A DNA stretch of 64,000 nucleotides from Corylus avellana (GCF_901000735.1 NC_081550.1:2872669-2936668); one strand, 5' to 3'. Positions 12,385-25,394 are shown, numbered from the stretch's first letter. Notes: generated from the sequence alone by a model not told the origin. A program made the numbers and translations.

Positions 12385-15300
12385 AAGGAAATATTAAAAA
12401 GCACATTTTACCCTTTTCTTAATCATTATACCATTTTGTATGTGCTTGTGTGTGTACATATACATGTATTCGTATGTCCATGATTACGTAGATGTATTTA
12501 TAAGCTGTTGCATATGTTATATCATGACTGAACTGATTTTGCTATGTGGACTGCGATTACATACCTGTTAAATGGCTATTATATACTACAGGGACACAGA
12601 GCTGAGCTATATGCTGCTCGCGTTGCGAAATGCTTAGCTGCTTTAGAAGGACGAGAAAAAGTCAACGTAGATGACCTGAAAAAAGCTGTAAGTGTTCTTC
12701 TGAAAACACAATGAACATGATTTTCTGTCCTTAAGTTATGTGCATGCACTAGTTTTTCCTTTTTCTAGTTAGGTGTTTCTCTTGTATACTTTATGTGTAC
12801 TTTGATAAAAAAATATTGTGGGACCCACATCTCATGCTGTACAAATCAATATTAACTTTTGTTTCCGTTGCAATTCTGTATTAGTATATTAGTGTAGACT
12901 GTTGTTAGTGGGAGATGAATACTTGTTCTAGTAGAATAGTTGTATTCCAAATGTTCCTCTACACATGGTGTTGCGGCCACAGCATGAAGAGAAAGAAACA
13001 TGGAAGGGGCCTAAGCATATTATATGCTCGAACTCCTACCTTGGGATTGGTTAATAAGGACCTAAAGCATTTTCCTTGTATCATTTGCAGTAAACTGCAT
13101 CGCTGTTTTCCATGTGTCATTATATGCATCATAGTTTTTTCAGGGCAAACATGCACAAACTTTCTGTTCTGATATATTGCCTACCACAGGTAGAACTGGT
13201 CATTCTTCCTCGTTCAATCATCAATGAGAATCCACCAGAACAGCAAAATCAGCCGCCTCCACCACCACCCCCTCCGCAAAATCAAGAATCTGAGGAGCAG
13301 AATGAGGAGGAAGAAGAACAAGAGGTTTCTTATTTCATAATTTAGAGTGTTTTTTTTTTTTTTTGGCTCGTTCTTGTTAGGTGCTTCCTCTTGTATACTT
13401 TCTATGTATTTAAGGGCACCTTTACACTTTCAATGATATTTGCCGATTACTTATCAACAATAATTTAGTGCTTTTTTTTTTTTTTTGTCTTTTAACTGAT
13501 TATTACTAGTAATCATTTAATTTTACCATACTCCTATATTTCATCTCTTCTACTTCATCTTCTACTCCAAAATTTAAGGTGAAGTATGGGTTTGTGTATA
13601 ACATGAAGGTTCCCTTTCAAAGCAGGACGACAATGATGAAGAGAATGAACAGGAGCAGGAACAAATACCTGAAGAGTTCATCTTTGATGCGGAAGGGGGT
13701 TTAGTGGATGAGAAGCTTCTCTTCTTTGCACAGCAAGCACAGAGACGCCGAGGTAAGGCTGGGAGAGCAAAGAATGTCATATTTTCAGAGGACAGGGGCC
13801 GATATATAAAGCCAATGCTCCCAAAGGTTAGTTCTCCCTTGCCGACTCAATCTCGTGCTAAAAAGGGACATAACATCTCTGCTATTCTCTTTTCACACCA
13901 TATTTCAACCCAGTTGCATTTTAAATGTTTACTTGAATGGATTTACTTAATATTTCAAAAACAATTCTTCAATGTTAAAAGTCTATTTGTAGAGTCTCAC
14001 AAATCTTAAATTCTGTTTACGAAGAAATTTTTTCCTACTGGTCCATCTTTTCTTAACAAAATTTATTCTGTCATAGGGCCCTGTGAAGAGATTAGCTGTG
14101 GATGCAACCCTTAGAGCAGCTGCCCCATATCAAAAGTTGCGGAAGGAGAAGAACACTCAAACTGGTAGGAAAGTTTTTGTGGAGAAAACTGATATGAGAG
14201 CAAAGAGAATGGCACGAAAAGCAGGAGCATTGGTAGTAAAACTATAACCTTATGTCATTTATTTGTCCTTACCTTTTATGACAGAAAAAATAAACATTGA
14301 AACTCATTCTTATCAGTTTTGGCACAAGTGTATCATACTGAGAATCAGTACAATTTCAAAATATTGGACCTTCTTTTCTGATAGTTTATAATGGTCAAGC
14401 ATGATTGGTCTAAAAATTTCTACTGTGAGCACTAATAATCTTTTAACATGTTGGATTTGGGAAAAAAAAAATGGCAGGTAATATTTGTGGTTGATGCAAG
14501 TGGAAGCATGGCACTGAACCGAATGCAGAATGCAAAAGGTGCAGCACTTAAACTACTTGCAGAAAGTTATACAAGCAGGGATCAGGTGACTTGAAACATA
14601 AATACATTTATGAACTTTCATGTTTGCATAAATTAAAGGCTTGCTGTTTGTTCATTTTTATTTTTATTTTCAGTCTACCTTTAAACCTAAATTTTTATAC
14701 GATTCTTATTTTCTTATAAGAGTTTCCTTATGATTGCTTGGAACAGCAGGAAAGAAATGAACAGAGTTTATACTACGAAATAGTTGACATGTAACTATGC
14801 ACAGGAGTCCTTTTCTTCATTCTATTTAAATACAGACATAAAGTATACAAAAAGAAAACTTAAATGTTGTGATTGCCATGCTCTGGAAATAATGAGAATA
14901 CGCTTCAAATAATTTTTATGTCAGTAATTAGTTGCTGGAAAATGTAGAAACCATTGTTTTGGGTGAATGCTTTTTTTTATTTTCTAAGCAAATAAGGAAC
15001 GGGTACAAGGAATCAAAAAACTGAAAAAGGGGTGAGCTCCCCAATAACAGACCCAACGAAAGAGACAATGCTGAAAAAGAAACAGAAAATAGGAAATGGG
15101 TCCATAAATGATCTCAAAGGGACCATAATCAACCTGGTCCTCTAAATCTTGGGCAAAAGCCAAAAAAAGGGCTGCATAAAGCGGCTTAAGCACCAAATTA
15201 GAGGGTGCTGGCAGAGGCATGTATATATATGTATGTATATATAATATATGTTAATATATTTATACCACTGTGTGTGTGTGTGTGTTTGTATGTATAAACG

Positions 15301-18010
15301 AGCTTAACGAGTCGAGTCGAGTTTAGATGAACATTGTTCACGAGCTTAAACCGAGCTGAGCCAAGTTTAATATTCGAGCAATAATTATGTTTGAGCTTGA
15401 CTCGTATATTAAAACGAACCAAGCTTGAGTCAAACTTATATGAGTTGAGCTCAAGCTATTCATAAACAACTCAGTTCATTTACAGCCCCACCCATTGATG
15501 TTGTACTCTCCAAGCTTAATAGTGAATGTCTTCGCATGCCAACTGCCCATGGATGTAGGCCAAAGGCTAATTTCATATATCTCGTGTTACTGTTGTGTGG
15601 TTTTTTGGTCTTATATTTTCTTTCAAAAAAAAAAAAAAAAAACTTCCTTGGTACTCATTGGGCATGGTCCTTGGATGTTCTGATAAGTGTAGCTTTCATA
15701 CGCAACAAAGTATAATGGGGGGCTTATACAACAACATTGATATTAAGATAACAGTTGAAAGGCAAGGATGGTGATTTTAGTTGATTGGTGACATAATTAA
15801 TGTTGAAATGAAATTGAAAGGAAACTTTAGTGAAGCAAAACAACTGTCTGGTACAAATGGTGGATGTCTTGTATATAGATGTCGTGATGTATATGCATTT
15901 TACATAAAACAATATGGTGAATGGTAGAAGATTTCCACATGTGGGACAAGATCGGGAATTAATCTTCAGTATTTTGGATGTTCAAAGTTTGCAATACACT
16001 ATATCCTGTTCTACCTTACCACAATATTGGAAACATATCATAGTTATAACAACAACTAAATTTACCATGTCTACTGCAACTCCCTATTCAACTGTAAATA
16101 CATTATTTAAGTCAATTTTCTGCCCACAAAATATATTATTTGATATTTATTTAATTTAGCAAGTGTTCAGCTAGTTAGCAAACCATGAAAAGATACATAA
16201 TAAGATTCTTTGATGTCTATTTTTATGATTGCAACCATTCTAATGTTTCAACTCGTAATGTTAACTAGGTATCGATCATTCCTTTCCGCGGAGACTCTGC
16301 TGAAGTTCTCCTGCCTCCTTCTAGATCAATAGCAATGGCAAGAAAACGTCTCGAGAGACTTCCATGTGGTGGAGGTTCTCCCCTGGCTCATGGTCTCACC
16401 ACGGTATGAATTTGGTAAACCTTTTGATTACAGGTGCATTTAATGGATATTGTGTATTACTTCCATCTCTGTCCTGGAAACCATGTTTGTCCTTACAATA
16501 CCAGAATGACATACAGGTTTCCAATCCCTAGCACACAGCTCTAAACACATATTCCCATTCTCCATCTGTAATTTATTGCAGACGTGCCTCCAACTCTAAG
16601 TACAATTTTAGTTTTATCATAATCGTCTTGACTTTTGGAACCATATAATTCTTAATTTCCTTATTTTTTTCCCTTTTATGTACGGCTATGTTTCTCAATA
16701 TTAACTGACCTTTCTTTAAACTTAAATCTGCTTAGGCTGTCAGGGTAGGCCTAAATGCAGAGAAGAGTGGTGATGTTGGACGCATAATGATTGTTGCAAT
16801 AACTGATGGTAGAGCCAATATATCATTGAAAAGATCCACCGACCCTGAAGGTGCTGCTACTGATGCCCCAAGACCTTCATCACAAGAGTTGAAGGTAAAA
16901 TTTCTAACACTAATTGCACACATGGCAAAGTAATAACAGTGCCGACATGCTAGTGGACTTGGATTTGTCTCGGCTAAACTTTTTTACCATTAGATGACAA
17001 TGGGCCATCTTTGCTAAGATTGCTTAAAAACTTGTGTAGAGAATATTTGGTATCAAATGCTCCAAAGTTCCTTAGCTTTCTAATTGCTTATCAATTAAAT
17101 CTTGCATGTGAAACCATGAACTTTCCAATGCCACCCCTTGATTTGCAGATCTTGTGTAAAAAGATAACTGGCTTACAAATTTTGCATAGTTGGATTCAAG
17201 ATTTTTGCAATGAATTTGACTTTATGGTAACTCTTATCTCTATTTTCTCTATGAAGGATGAGATTCTGGAAGTGGCTGGCAAAATATACAAAACAGGCAT
17301 GTCCCTTCTTGTCATTGACACTGAAAATAAGTTTGTTTCTACTGGTTTTGCCAAGGAGGTTGCAAGAGTCGCTCAAGGTTAGTCACTCAATGTTCTTCAA
17401 TCTGGACTGTATGTCAGATGTAGCTTTAATATTTTACCACATGGGTTGAGCTTTTCTATTTTAAACCTAAACCACCTACTTCATTCATTATAAAAGAGAC
17501 TCTTGTTTGTAACACTGAGCCGCGTGATAGAATAGAGGAAAAATAAGCAACGCACAACAAAGAGTGAAGAGAGCGTATTTTCTTTCTTCTTGGAGGCACT
17601 GCTCAGGCTTTTGGAGAAGCCTTAAGAGAGAAAGAAAAGAAAGCCAGCCACTGTTTGTCCTGAACAAAAGAGACATTTGTACTTATGTTTTTTCCTTTGG
17701 GAAAAAATATTTGTTGTGTGAGAGAGTGAAATTTGGGTGTATTAGGACTTTAAGTTCTGGATAGTTTTCTCTGCACTGTTTTTATATTTCATCTTTGATA
17801 GTGAATTTCTTCGTGATCGTTTCTGCCGATAGGTATACCTCATATTGAGAACCAAGCAAATCTTGGTGTTCTTGTGTGTAATTATTTTGTCTTATTTAAG
17901 CTCATTCAAAGCCTTGTTCTGCAGGAAAATATTATTACTTGCCAAATGCTTCAGATGCCGTAATCTCAGCTGCAACTAGAGAAGCATTATCAGCCTTAAA
18001 AAGCTCATGA
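6072..18010 (+). CDS. CHLD: Magnesium chelatase subunit D (CHLD)
   Basis: CHLD is the D subunit of the chloroplast enzyme that inserts Mg2+ into protoporphyrin IX, working with CHLI and CHLH at the first committed step of chlorophyll synthesis. Exons: 6072-6329, 7820-7998, 9120-9204, 9281-9597, 9683-9806, 11745-11837, 12592-12687, 13190-13324, 13626-13826, 14077-14232, 14478-14585, 16269-16403, 16736-16894, 17257-17377, 17925-18010. All phases join, giving 750 residues, close to the roughly 760 of Arabidopsis. The first 45-50 residues form a Ser/Arg-rich transit peptide. A degenerate AAA+ nucleotide loop (GRRGTAKT, about 109-116) and the [10 protein letters not shown] sensor region follow. 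Then come a proline run (406-413), an acidic linker and a C-terminal integrin-I domain with MIDAS DASGS (554-558) and TDGRAN. Intron 5 uses a GC donor, and several introns carry transposon remnants. Identity is very firm. Confidence 0.96.
8624..8885. repeat. Composite repeat remnant with copia-like polypurine tract
   Basis: Two parts lie inside CHLD intron 2. Bases 8624-8770 are unusually GC-rich for an intron and look like an inserted repeat of unknown type. Bases 8789-8861 start TGTTGTG and end CACAACA, followed by CTCCCCCTCAAG. On the minus strand that is a purine tract directly before a TGTTG end, the arrangement at the 3' LTR of copia elements (compare 44371-44385). At 73 bases it is far too short for a whole LTR, so it can only be a deleted scar. 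Confidence 0.35.
10352..11480 (-). mobile_element. L1-type LINE remnant in CHLD intron 5
   Basis: On the minus strand the broken frames at 11278-11045 and 10633-10439 read like the C-terminal end of plant L1 ORF2. The first has a GxGSKIRFW-like zinc-knuckle reverse-transcriptase region ([15 protein letters not shown]). The second has the terminal [18 protein letters not shown] segment. The element's 3' end is a T-run at about 10352 on the plus strand, next to AATAAGTAA, matching the TTACTTAT-poly(A) ends of L1 elements. Only the last 1.1 kb is left and it has stops and frameshifts, so it is dead and 5'-truncated. Confidence 0.7.
12341..12382. repeat. (AAT)n microsatellite in CHLD intron 6
   Basis: This is a run of about 14 AAT units. 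It generates false reading frames of repeated Tyr or Ile on the two strands. Confidence 0.95.
12770..12813 (+). repeat. L1 3'-tail remnant in CHLD intron 7
   Basis: AGGTGTTTCTCTTGTATACT, followed by a TTTGATAAAAAAA end, matches the tail at 34717-34797. This is the 3' terminus of an L1-type LINE, severely 5'-truncated. Confidence 0.5.
13379..13460 (+). repeat. L1 3'-tail remnant in CHLD intron 8
   Basis: The segment has TAGGTGCTTCCTCTTGTATA, then a GATATTTGCCGATTACTTAT end. It is the same L1 tail family as 12770-12813 and 34717-34797. Confidence 0.5.
15119..15221 (-). repeat. Repeat with a conserved short frame, copy 1
   Basis: This part of CHLD intron 11 closely matches 46204-46306. On the minus strand both copies start with ATG and keep an open frame of about 34 codons reading [15 protein letters not shown], then [10 protein letters not shown] and YGP. 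I do not recognise the protein. The mix of silent and amino-acid-changing differences does not prove coding function. It is most likely an internal piece of an unidentified repeat. Confidence 0.55.
15269..15285. repeat. (GT)n microsatellite in CHLD intron 11
   Basis: A short GT-dinucleotide run sits between the repeat copy at 15119-15221 and the GAGC-rich repeat that follows. Confidence 0.85.
15295..15486. mobile_element. GAGCTCGAG-rich repeat, short diverged copy
   Basis: It runs from AAACGAGCTTAACGAGTCGA to ATTTACAGCCCC, with GAGTCGAG, CGAGCTTAAACCGAGC and GAGCTCAAGC words between. The ends fit the AAACGAGC / TTTACACCCC termini of the elements at 5083-5672 and 48022-48990. At about 190 bases it is a short or internally deleted member of that family. 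Confidence 0.5.
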
Positions 18011-19420
18011 ACCATCTAAAAGTGTTATTTTTGGCTAACAAAATTGTAATTGCGTTGTTTTACTACCAAACCTTTTATTTACATATAATTGTGTAATTTA
18101 TTCCACCTGTCCCTTGCCCCCTTGGTAAAATCCTTTCTTTTGTTGTAATCTTCCCAAGTTTTAGTTTTGTTACTGTGAGTGATAGTGGCACTTTCTTGAT
18201 GTTTTTGCTAAATTTATTCAAAGTATAGAATAATGGAAGTGGGGGTAATCCTGAATTCACTTCTTATCAAGCAAAGTTGTTTACTATTTACATGTAGAAT
18301 CATAAGGTTGAAGGTTGACTTACTGAGAGACTCACATTCTTACTGATTATTCTGTTCCTTTGAATTCTAACCTAAATGATGATATCTAGTTGCCTTATAG
18401 ATTAGGTATGCTTCTCCCTTCTAATGCTTTTATTTAATAGCATATTCAAACATAGCCAAAAAAAATATATATATATATTTCCTCAAAATTTTCTAACAAA
18501 TCCTAATAGGATGATAGTTATATGATAATCGTATGACAGAATTATAAAATTAATACAAGCCCTTCTAACTCTTTGATTGCTACCACTACACTAATTGCAC
18601 AATCGTGCAATCGACGGGTACGTGGGGCTTTAGCGTACCAACAATTTCCTTGACTTTAGATTGCTGCAAATAACATAATCATATCATAAGTACAAGTCCA
18701 TAAGAAAGTAAAATAAAAGTTCAGAATACTCTCAACTCATAATATATTCAAGTTTCCTCTTCAAATTTACATAGGCGTTCGGTTGCATTTCAGAGTACCT
18801 TATAGTACCTTATATTCAATGTAAACAACTCGAGACATAACTTCATTCTCTAAAGATTATAAATTAGTATCCAAATTACATCATTATTATAGCCTTCCAA
18901 TTTCACAAACATATACAATATCACAATCTTATTAACCAGTTGGAAGGATGAAGAAAAAGCATGTGAGAAGATTGGTAGAAGACTTGTAGCTTGCAACAAT
19001 AGTTGAGACTTTAATTTAGTCATAAGTAAAATAACCATTTACCTTGTACAACTGAGTTACTTTTACAGAAAGTAAATTACTCTTTGATTGGCCATCTGCT
19101 CAAATAAAATTTAAACTGGTCGGCTACTCGGCCATCTATGGTAGGTCCTACATAGAACCTCTTAGGGTAGCTGTCTAATAATTTGAGTATTTAATTGTTG
19201 TGGATCTTTATCCTTCTGTAAAAGTCTTATCTTTTTAAATAAAAACATTTGAGACTTTTTTCATGTAAAAAAAAATAATTTAATCATTTCACATAAGAAT
19301 TTAAATAGTAATTAATGAAAGAAAAATATAATTTACCCCCCCCAAAAAAAAAAAAAAAAGAGTGAACTTTGAGTTATTTGGGTTATTCCTATTTGTTGAG
19401 GGTGATTTCGAATTTTGAAA
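18011..19420. other. Intergenic: CHLD 3' UTR and upstream region of the next gene
   Basis: The first 200-300 bases are probably CHLD 3' UTR. The rest is AT-rich with homopolymers (C8A17 near 19336). I see no further gene. Confidence 0.5.
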
Positions 19421-19832
19421 CCCAAGGCGCTCTCTCTCTCCCTCTGCCACTCGATTTGGAGCTCGCTCACTCTCTCTGTTTTTCAAATTCCTTCGTCGCG
19501 CGTTTTCTCGCCTCACAATCAGACTCACACCCAGAGGTAATTCGCGTTGGCTTTAATGTTTCAACACTTCTAGGGTTTCTTTACCTTTTCTCTCATCCCA
19601 TTACCTTCCGTTTGGCTGCCCAGAAATCTTCTCATTTTCCGTCATTTGCTTTATAAACCGAAGTAACCGAGACCAAATAGGGCTTACGGTTCCTGATGTA
19701 TGCGAGACTCGGGGGCTCTGAGAATTTGTTTGTTGCTACGAATTCAGAAATTATTATTATTTTTAAACGAAATCCAGTGATTGTTATCTTCCTTTATAAA
19801 TTGAAGTATGTTTTTTTTTCTTTTCTTGGCAG
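19421..19832 (+). other. 5' UTR exon and leader intron of the coiled-coil gene
   Basis: A CTCTCTCTC-rich leader near 19429-19475 runs to a donor at 19537 (CCAGAG|GTAATT). The acceptor GGCAG at 19828-19832 lies directly before the start codon at 19833. This gives a leader intron of about 296 bases. The transcription start itself is not visible. Confidence 0.5.
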
Positions 19833-22800
19833 ATGGAAGCTCTATATTCGAAGCTCTACGATAAGTACACTAAACTCAAGGTGTCTCACAGCTCTTCACT
19901 TTTCTTTCTATTCCTTTTGTACTGTAGAAATTAACTAATGTGATACTGTTTATATGCTTAGTATCCATTTATATTATAATGCTATGTTTGGTCACTGAGA
20001 ATTTTGTGAGGTTAGATTGTTTCAAGTCTTTTAAGATTATTTATTTTGGTTCTTAAGAATATGGGAAACCAATTTAGTTGGCAATTGATTTTTTTACCAT
20101 ATTTAAGAACCACACAGTATAAAATATACAGTTCTTTTTTTCTTTTCTTTTTTCTCCCCTTACACATGCTTTTTCTTTTTTCCTTTTTTTGCAGACAGAG
20201 AAATGGTCTCAATTGGATAAGCTAAGTAAAGATCAAGAAATAAAATTTGTGAATTGTGTGAATGGTATGTATTTTCCCGTTTATACTCTCCGTGCATTGG
20301 CCCCTTTTTTTATGGTTTCTTTTGTGACCATCTCAAGTCTACCGTCACGATTCTGCTGCAATATTTAAAAGCTGGGTGTTATGATTTTTTTTTTTTTTTT
20401 TTTTTTTTCTGGGTATACCAATTGAACATCAGGATGGTTATACTTCTTGTAACGAAATTTGTCATACATTCTGAACTTGGATCCCATACTTATGCTTGAA
20501 AACATCCACTTGTAGAAGGTTTTTCTGGAACATTTGCATGTGGTCTCTTGGTTGTTCAGGCCTGATTGCTTTGTGAAACTGTAAAATAAAATATCTGAAT
20601 AGTAAAAATTGTGTGAGTTTTTTTAGATCGCAATTACTTGGGATAGGCATACAAACCTTTGCCGCTCTATTTGTATCTTGGTTCAAATTCTAGCTCACTA
20701 GCAAATGTCCTCCATAACCGACATGGATTTTTGGAACTGTCTCTGGTATTGTTGTTCTTCTGTTCCTCAATCAGTTTGATGAGTCGTTGGTCAAAACTAT
20801 GGGTTCCTTCTCAGTTTTCTATTCACTTAGTGATTTTGATCAAGCAGGGTACCTTGCTATCGGCTTGGGCATAAACAACCCTATAAAGTATGGTTTTTCT
20901 TTTTCACTTAAACTTAGAGAACCCTGTTAAGCTGATTGAAGCTAATAACAGTCGTCATCAATTGTACTCTACTGCACTGCTATTACAGTCACAAAAGTTA
21001 AAGCTCAAGCTTTAAGCTTCTAATGAAGTAAACTGTTTCATCACAATTTCCTCGCTTGTTGCAGCTGCAGAGGAGCTGATACAACACTTAAGAAATGAAA
21101 ATGACCAATTGCATGCTCAGATTGATGACTTGAGAAATGAAGTGGCTTCAATCAGGCATGCATTCCTACTTCATGTTAAATTTTTGCTTTGCTTAGTATT
21201 GTTGTTTGCCCCCTCTTTTTAAGTACCACTTATTGAACTTTTGGTGGAGCCCAAATGTTGTGTAAAGTTGAAGAAACCTTGATATTTCTTTCATTGACAT
21301 GTGGTGAATATATACGCACACACACAAGCTGTACATGGCCCCAGCCCCTTGGTTGTTGGGTTGCTGTCAGAAAAAATATTACAGCAACTAAATTATTATA
21401 CAAATTAGATCCAGATTCGAGACATAATACATACATTTGAATTTAAATTCTCAATTATAGTTTTCCCTTCTCCAATTTCAGGTACGTTTAGTATGTCTAA
21501 TGATAACAGAATCTAAAATATATGTTACTTTCATTTTCAGGTCCACCAATGATGAACAATTTGCTGACTACCAAAAAAATTTAATGGAAGAGAGCCAGAA
21601 GAGTAAGACATCTGGATTAGTTAATTGGTGCTGCTTGTAACTCTTATACTGGCTTACTAGTTTGGTGTGTTAGCATTTGCATCATGGCGTTTCTTAATGT
21701 TGTTTCAGCATAGACAACGTTAATGAATACTTGTTTACCGGAATAAAGAAAAAAATACTGCTTTTGTATTGTTATTTGTTTAATGAATACTTCCTTACCG
21801 GGAAAAAAGAAAAAAGTACTGCTTTGATGTGACTACATCTAAAGGGGGCTTTTTTTTCTTCTTTAAAAAGAAACTAGTAAATTTCAGCCCATATGAATCT
21901 TCAATTGACTTTTGTAAATAAACAAAAGTTTGTTGTAAACCTTAATTGTTAGTAATTATGGTAATATGTCTGTCATATGATTAATCAATTCATCTTTATT
22001 CTGACTGTCGATCAATTCCCTTTCATCATTAAGAGGATAAATTTATGTCAGATAAAGCTCTTGCTGAAGAATTAGAAAAGCTCCAAAAGCTACGGCAGGA
22101 GGGAATTTTGGGTAGTATAAAGGATGGTGCAAACGTTAATGCACAAGTTATATCGGAAGTGTCCAATAGCTCATCCAGAATAATGACAAGAAAACGTAGC
22201 AGGCTTTCTGGCTCTGTGAGTCAAGATGATGCCATGCAAAGAGAAGCGGCAAAAAACTCGTCCAAGGAAACTGTGTACAGTAATGCTGTTGTAAATGTTC
22301 AGCAGGTATATCAGTTAATCCTGCATACTTTGAGCGGAAATTGTTGATTTATCTTTTTCTTTCTGACCACTTTTGTGTAACCATCCAGCCGGAATGCTGT
22401 AGAAGAACTATTGACGCATCAGGTTGGTGTTGGAAATGAATTCTCTGATATTTTACATGGCATTATGTTTTTGGTTTACCTTATGAATTGATAGTATTTT
22501 TTAGGCGGTGCCCTGAAAGAAAGCGGCTCTGCTAACTGCTTCTTTCAAGCTTTTGTTGAGTACTTGGTGGGCATGAAACTATCAGCGGTTACTCAAACTG
22601 AAGGCATGTGTATCTCAGCCCTGCATCAATCAAGTGGTAATTCATCAATCTGGAATTATTATTTTAATTCCTTGACTTTGGTGTACCAATATTTCTTTGG
22701 CTAAACTACAAACTGGTCCTGCAAGTTTGGTTTTGTAGCCAATTTGGTCTCTCAAGTTTTGATTTGGTCAATTTACTTCATACTTGTAGATCACAATCAA

Positions 22801-24643
22801 TGTAATCCTTCTGTCCACATCCGTTAACTAGACATACGCTAAGTCTTTAAAATGGCTCAATACCACAAGTGTTTCAAAAAATTTAAAAGTTTTCCCCAAT
22901 TTCACTTAACTCACCAAAAAAAGAGACCTAAAAAACTACAAATTTCTTTAGAACGACTATGCAAGCGAGTTACTGGTCATATACGGTGTTGCATTTCACC
23001 TCCCCAGCCATGATATCACGTGCACTGCCATCCTCTCTTTAGTGGCTGTCTTCCCTTCAAATATCGCCACCACTCCCCCCTCATTCAAAATCACCTCTGC
23101 CACCAATTTAGGCCTCGCTTTACATTTAGACTACCACTATACCCATCCCTAACCACCCTGTGGGCCATCCTAACTGCTGGGCTGGGGGATGACGACTGGT
23201 CTACCCAAAGGTACAACAGTAGTGCAGACAAAAGCACACGTATCCTCTAAAACACTGCCAACATAAGCATGAACTCCAATCTCTCCATGTTACCTGAAAT
23301 GATTCTCATCAACAGCCAACGTGCATGCTTGCACTTCCACAGCCTAATTGCAATGAAGACAGAAATTTCATATTTACTGTAGAAATGGGTGAATGTGTTG
23401 ATAGTTTTATATTTCCTTCCACCTATTTTGATACATAAAAGATAAACAGTTATGTTAGGTACTGGATTAGTACTTTAAATCTACTTAGCAAAAGAGTTTG
23501 TTTATGGGTTGCTAGAACATGTCATGCATTATGATGTGTATTTACCATGGTGATTGAGGTCTTATTTGGAGATAAACATTTTCCTCCTTCATTTTGGTGT
23601 CATCCCTTAGCACTTCAACACATCTGATCCTTTTTTTGGCATATGCTCCAGTCTTTTCAAGCAGATTTTTCCTCTTCTGGATTTGCATCCATCTGCTTCT
23701 TTGACTTTGCAGGGGCTTAATCAATTGTTGAATGCTTCTAAAGACGTAATCTGATGAAACTTATGTCCTTATCCCTTGAAACTTGTCAGATACATCATAA
23801 ACACATCATTATTAGGAAAAAAATGTTGTAAAGTATATACTTTTGCCATTGATCTTTGGATTGAATGGCTCTCCTTCCCCATACACAAGGGAAGGAAGAT
23901 GGGGTCCAGGTTCGACCCTATAAAGTACGTGAGTTGTGTTTTCCCAAAGCAAAAAGAAAAAAAAGAAAAAAAGAAAAAAGAAAGAACATATCCAATACTG
24001 CTTGGGCTCTCCTACACGCATATTAGCCATACCTCAAGCATTACGATGCAACCTTTTTTCTTATGGAAAAAGAATATTATCTTTAGAAAACACCAAAGAA
24101 GTGTCTATGACATAATTTTGACTAATGTTCAAATCAAGGATGTCTGCATGATAAAAATTAAAATAAAAAACTATGGTTCAAATAAGAATGGTCATATTGG
24201 TATCATACACATACCCAATATAGAGCTAAAAAAAGCTTGTTTATTTGTGTCTACTCGAGCCTCTAAGACCTCCCACAATTTAACTTTCTGCACACGTTGG
24301 CATGTTGCTTTCTAGGCAGAGTTTTTCAGTCAGTATTTCTTGGGCAATATCGGCTTAATTGGAATTCTTAGTAGAACTCAGTTTTGGCTTCAAGCATATC
24401 ATGGATTGGTTACTACATATTGAACAGTACTTTCTGATCATTGTCATATCAGGGTACTCATTCAGTCTAACATGGGTAAATAAAGCAGCTGGAGAGGAAG
24501 CACAACTGCTGTACCGTGTCTTATCATTGGGGACATTTGAGAGAGTAGCACCAGAATGGATGAGGGAAGTCATTATTTTCAGCACAAGCATGTGCCCAGT
24601 CTTCTTTGAAAGGGTTTCCCGTGTTATCAAACTGCACCACTAG
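19833..24643 (+). CDS. Uncharacterised plant coiled-coil protein (DUF7806-like)
   Basis: Exons 19833-19880, 20195-20264, 21065-21155, 21541-21602, 22034-22305, 22389-22422, 22505-22636 and 24453-24643 join in frame to 299 residues. The N-terminus, starting MEALYSKLYDKYTKLK, and residues up to about 150 are charged, with heptad spacing (EELIQHLRNENDQLHAQIDDL; later LAEELEKLQKLRQEG), predicting a coiled coil. A basic TRKRSRLS patch could be a nuclear localisation signal. The C-terminal third, from ESGSANCFFQAFVEYLVG to the last exon with YSFSLTWVNKAAGEEAQLLY, looks like a compact domain. I recall similar plant proteins labelled only as a domain of unknown function, but cannot confirm the number. 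Intron 3 appears to use a GC donor (ATCAG|GCATGC). The 1.8-kb last intron shows no missed exon, because phase is preserved across it. No function is claimed. Confidence 0.8.
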
Positions 24644-25394
24644 TGGCCCTCTTCCCAATCTCAGTCTAGATTGATGTTTCTGACAAATCTGAAATCCTGC
24701 AAGCCCTTGTAAATCAGCGGCTGCGGCAATGGACTTAATAGGCTGATCTAACCATCTTTCTGCATTAGACCAGGGAAGTAAGCACTTTGTTATAAACTGA
24801 AAGATCTTATATGTAAAAATCCTATGATTCATGGGTATTATTGGTTAGACGTATGATTTTCTCAACAAAAAAAAAAATCTCAGAATGTATTCAATGTACA
24901 ACTTGCTCATACAAGGATTGGGTTTTCTTTATAATTTAAAGGTAGTGAATGATATGCGAATGAGAATTTGTGTTGAAATTGAAATATTAGGGTTTCATGC
25001 AAGTCCTTTTCTTTGTTGGTTAGGAACCATCATAACATAACAGCTGCTCATTATATTGTGGCAAGTGGATTCAGTTGTATGCTCTGAAAACTGTAACAAA
25101 AAGCCTTAACTCACCTCTTGCAGTAAATTCAAGATAATAATCTTTCAAGCCGAAGTTGCCCCTTCTTTTCTCTGATGCAGCTGAGAAATTCTACAGAGGC
25201 ATTTTTAATTAATTCATCCATCTAATTAAGAGAAAATATGCTTCTTCTTTTTTTCTTTTGAATTTACTCTTTACATTCCCATGTTATCTCCAAACAAGCT
25301 AATGCAATAATAATTATAACAATAATAATAATCTCAAAAATCAGCTGCAGGCATATCATGCTTTTGGTTTGACAAAAATTAATGGCCAAAGAAA

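Noticed and set aside
12072..12422. Frames with long Tyr or Ile runs
   Set aside because: They are translations of the (AAT)n microsatellite inside a CHLD intron.
23776..24315. 179-codon plus-strand frame in the last intron of the coiled-coil gene
   Set aside because: Lysine-rich low complexity from an A/G tract, no recognisable domain, and the flanking exons join in phase without it.
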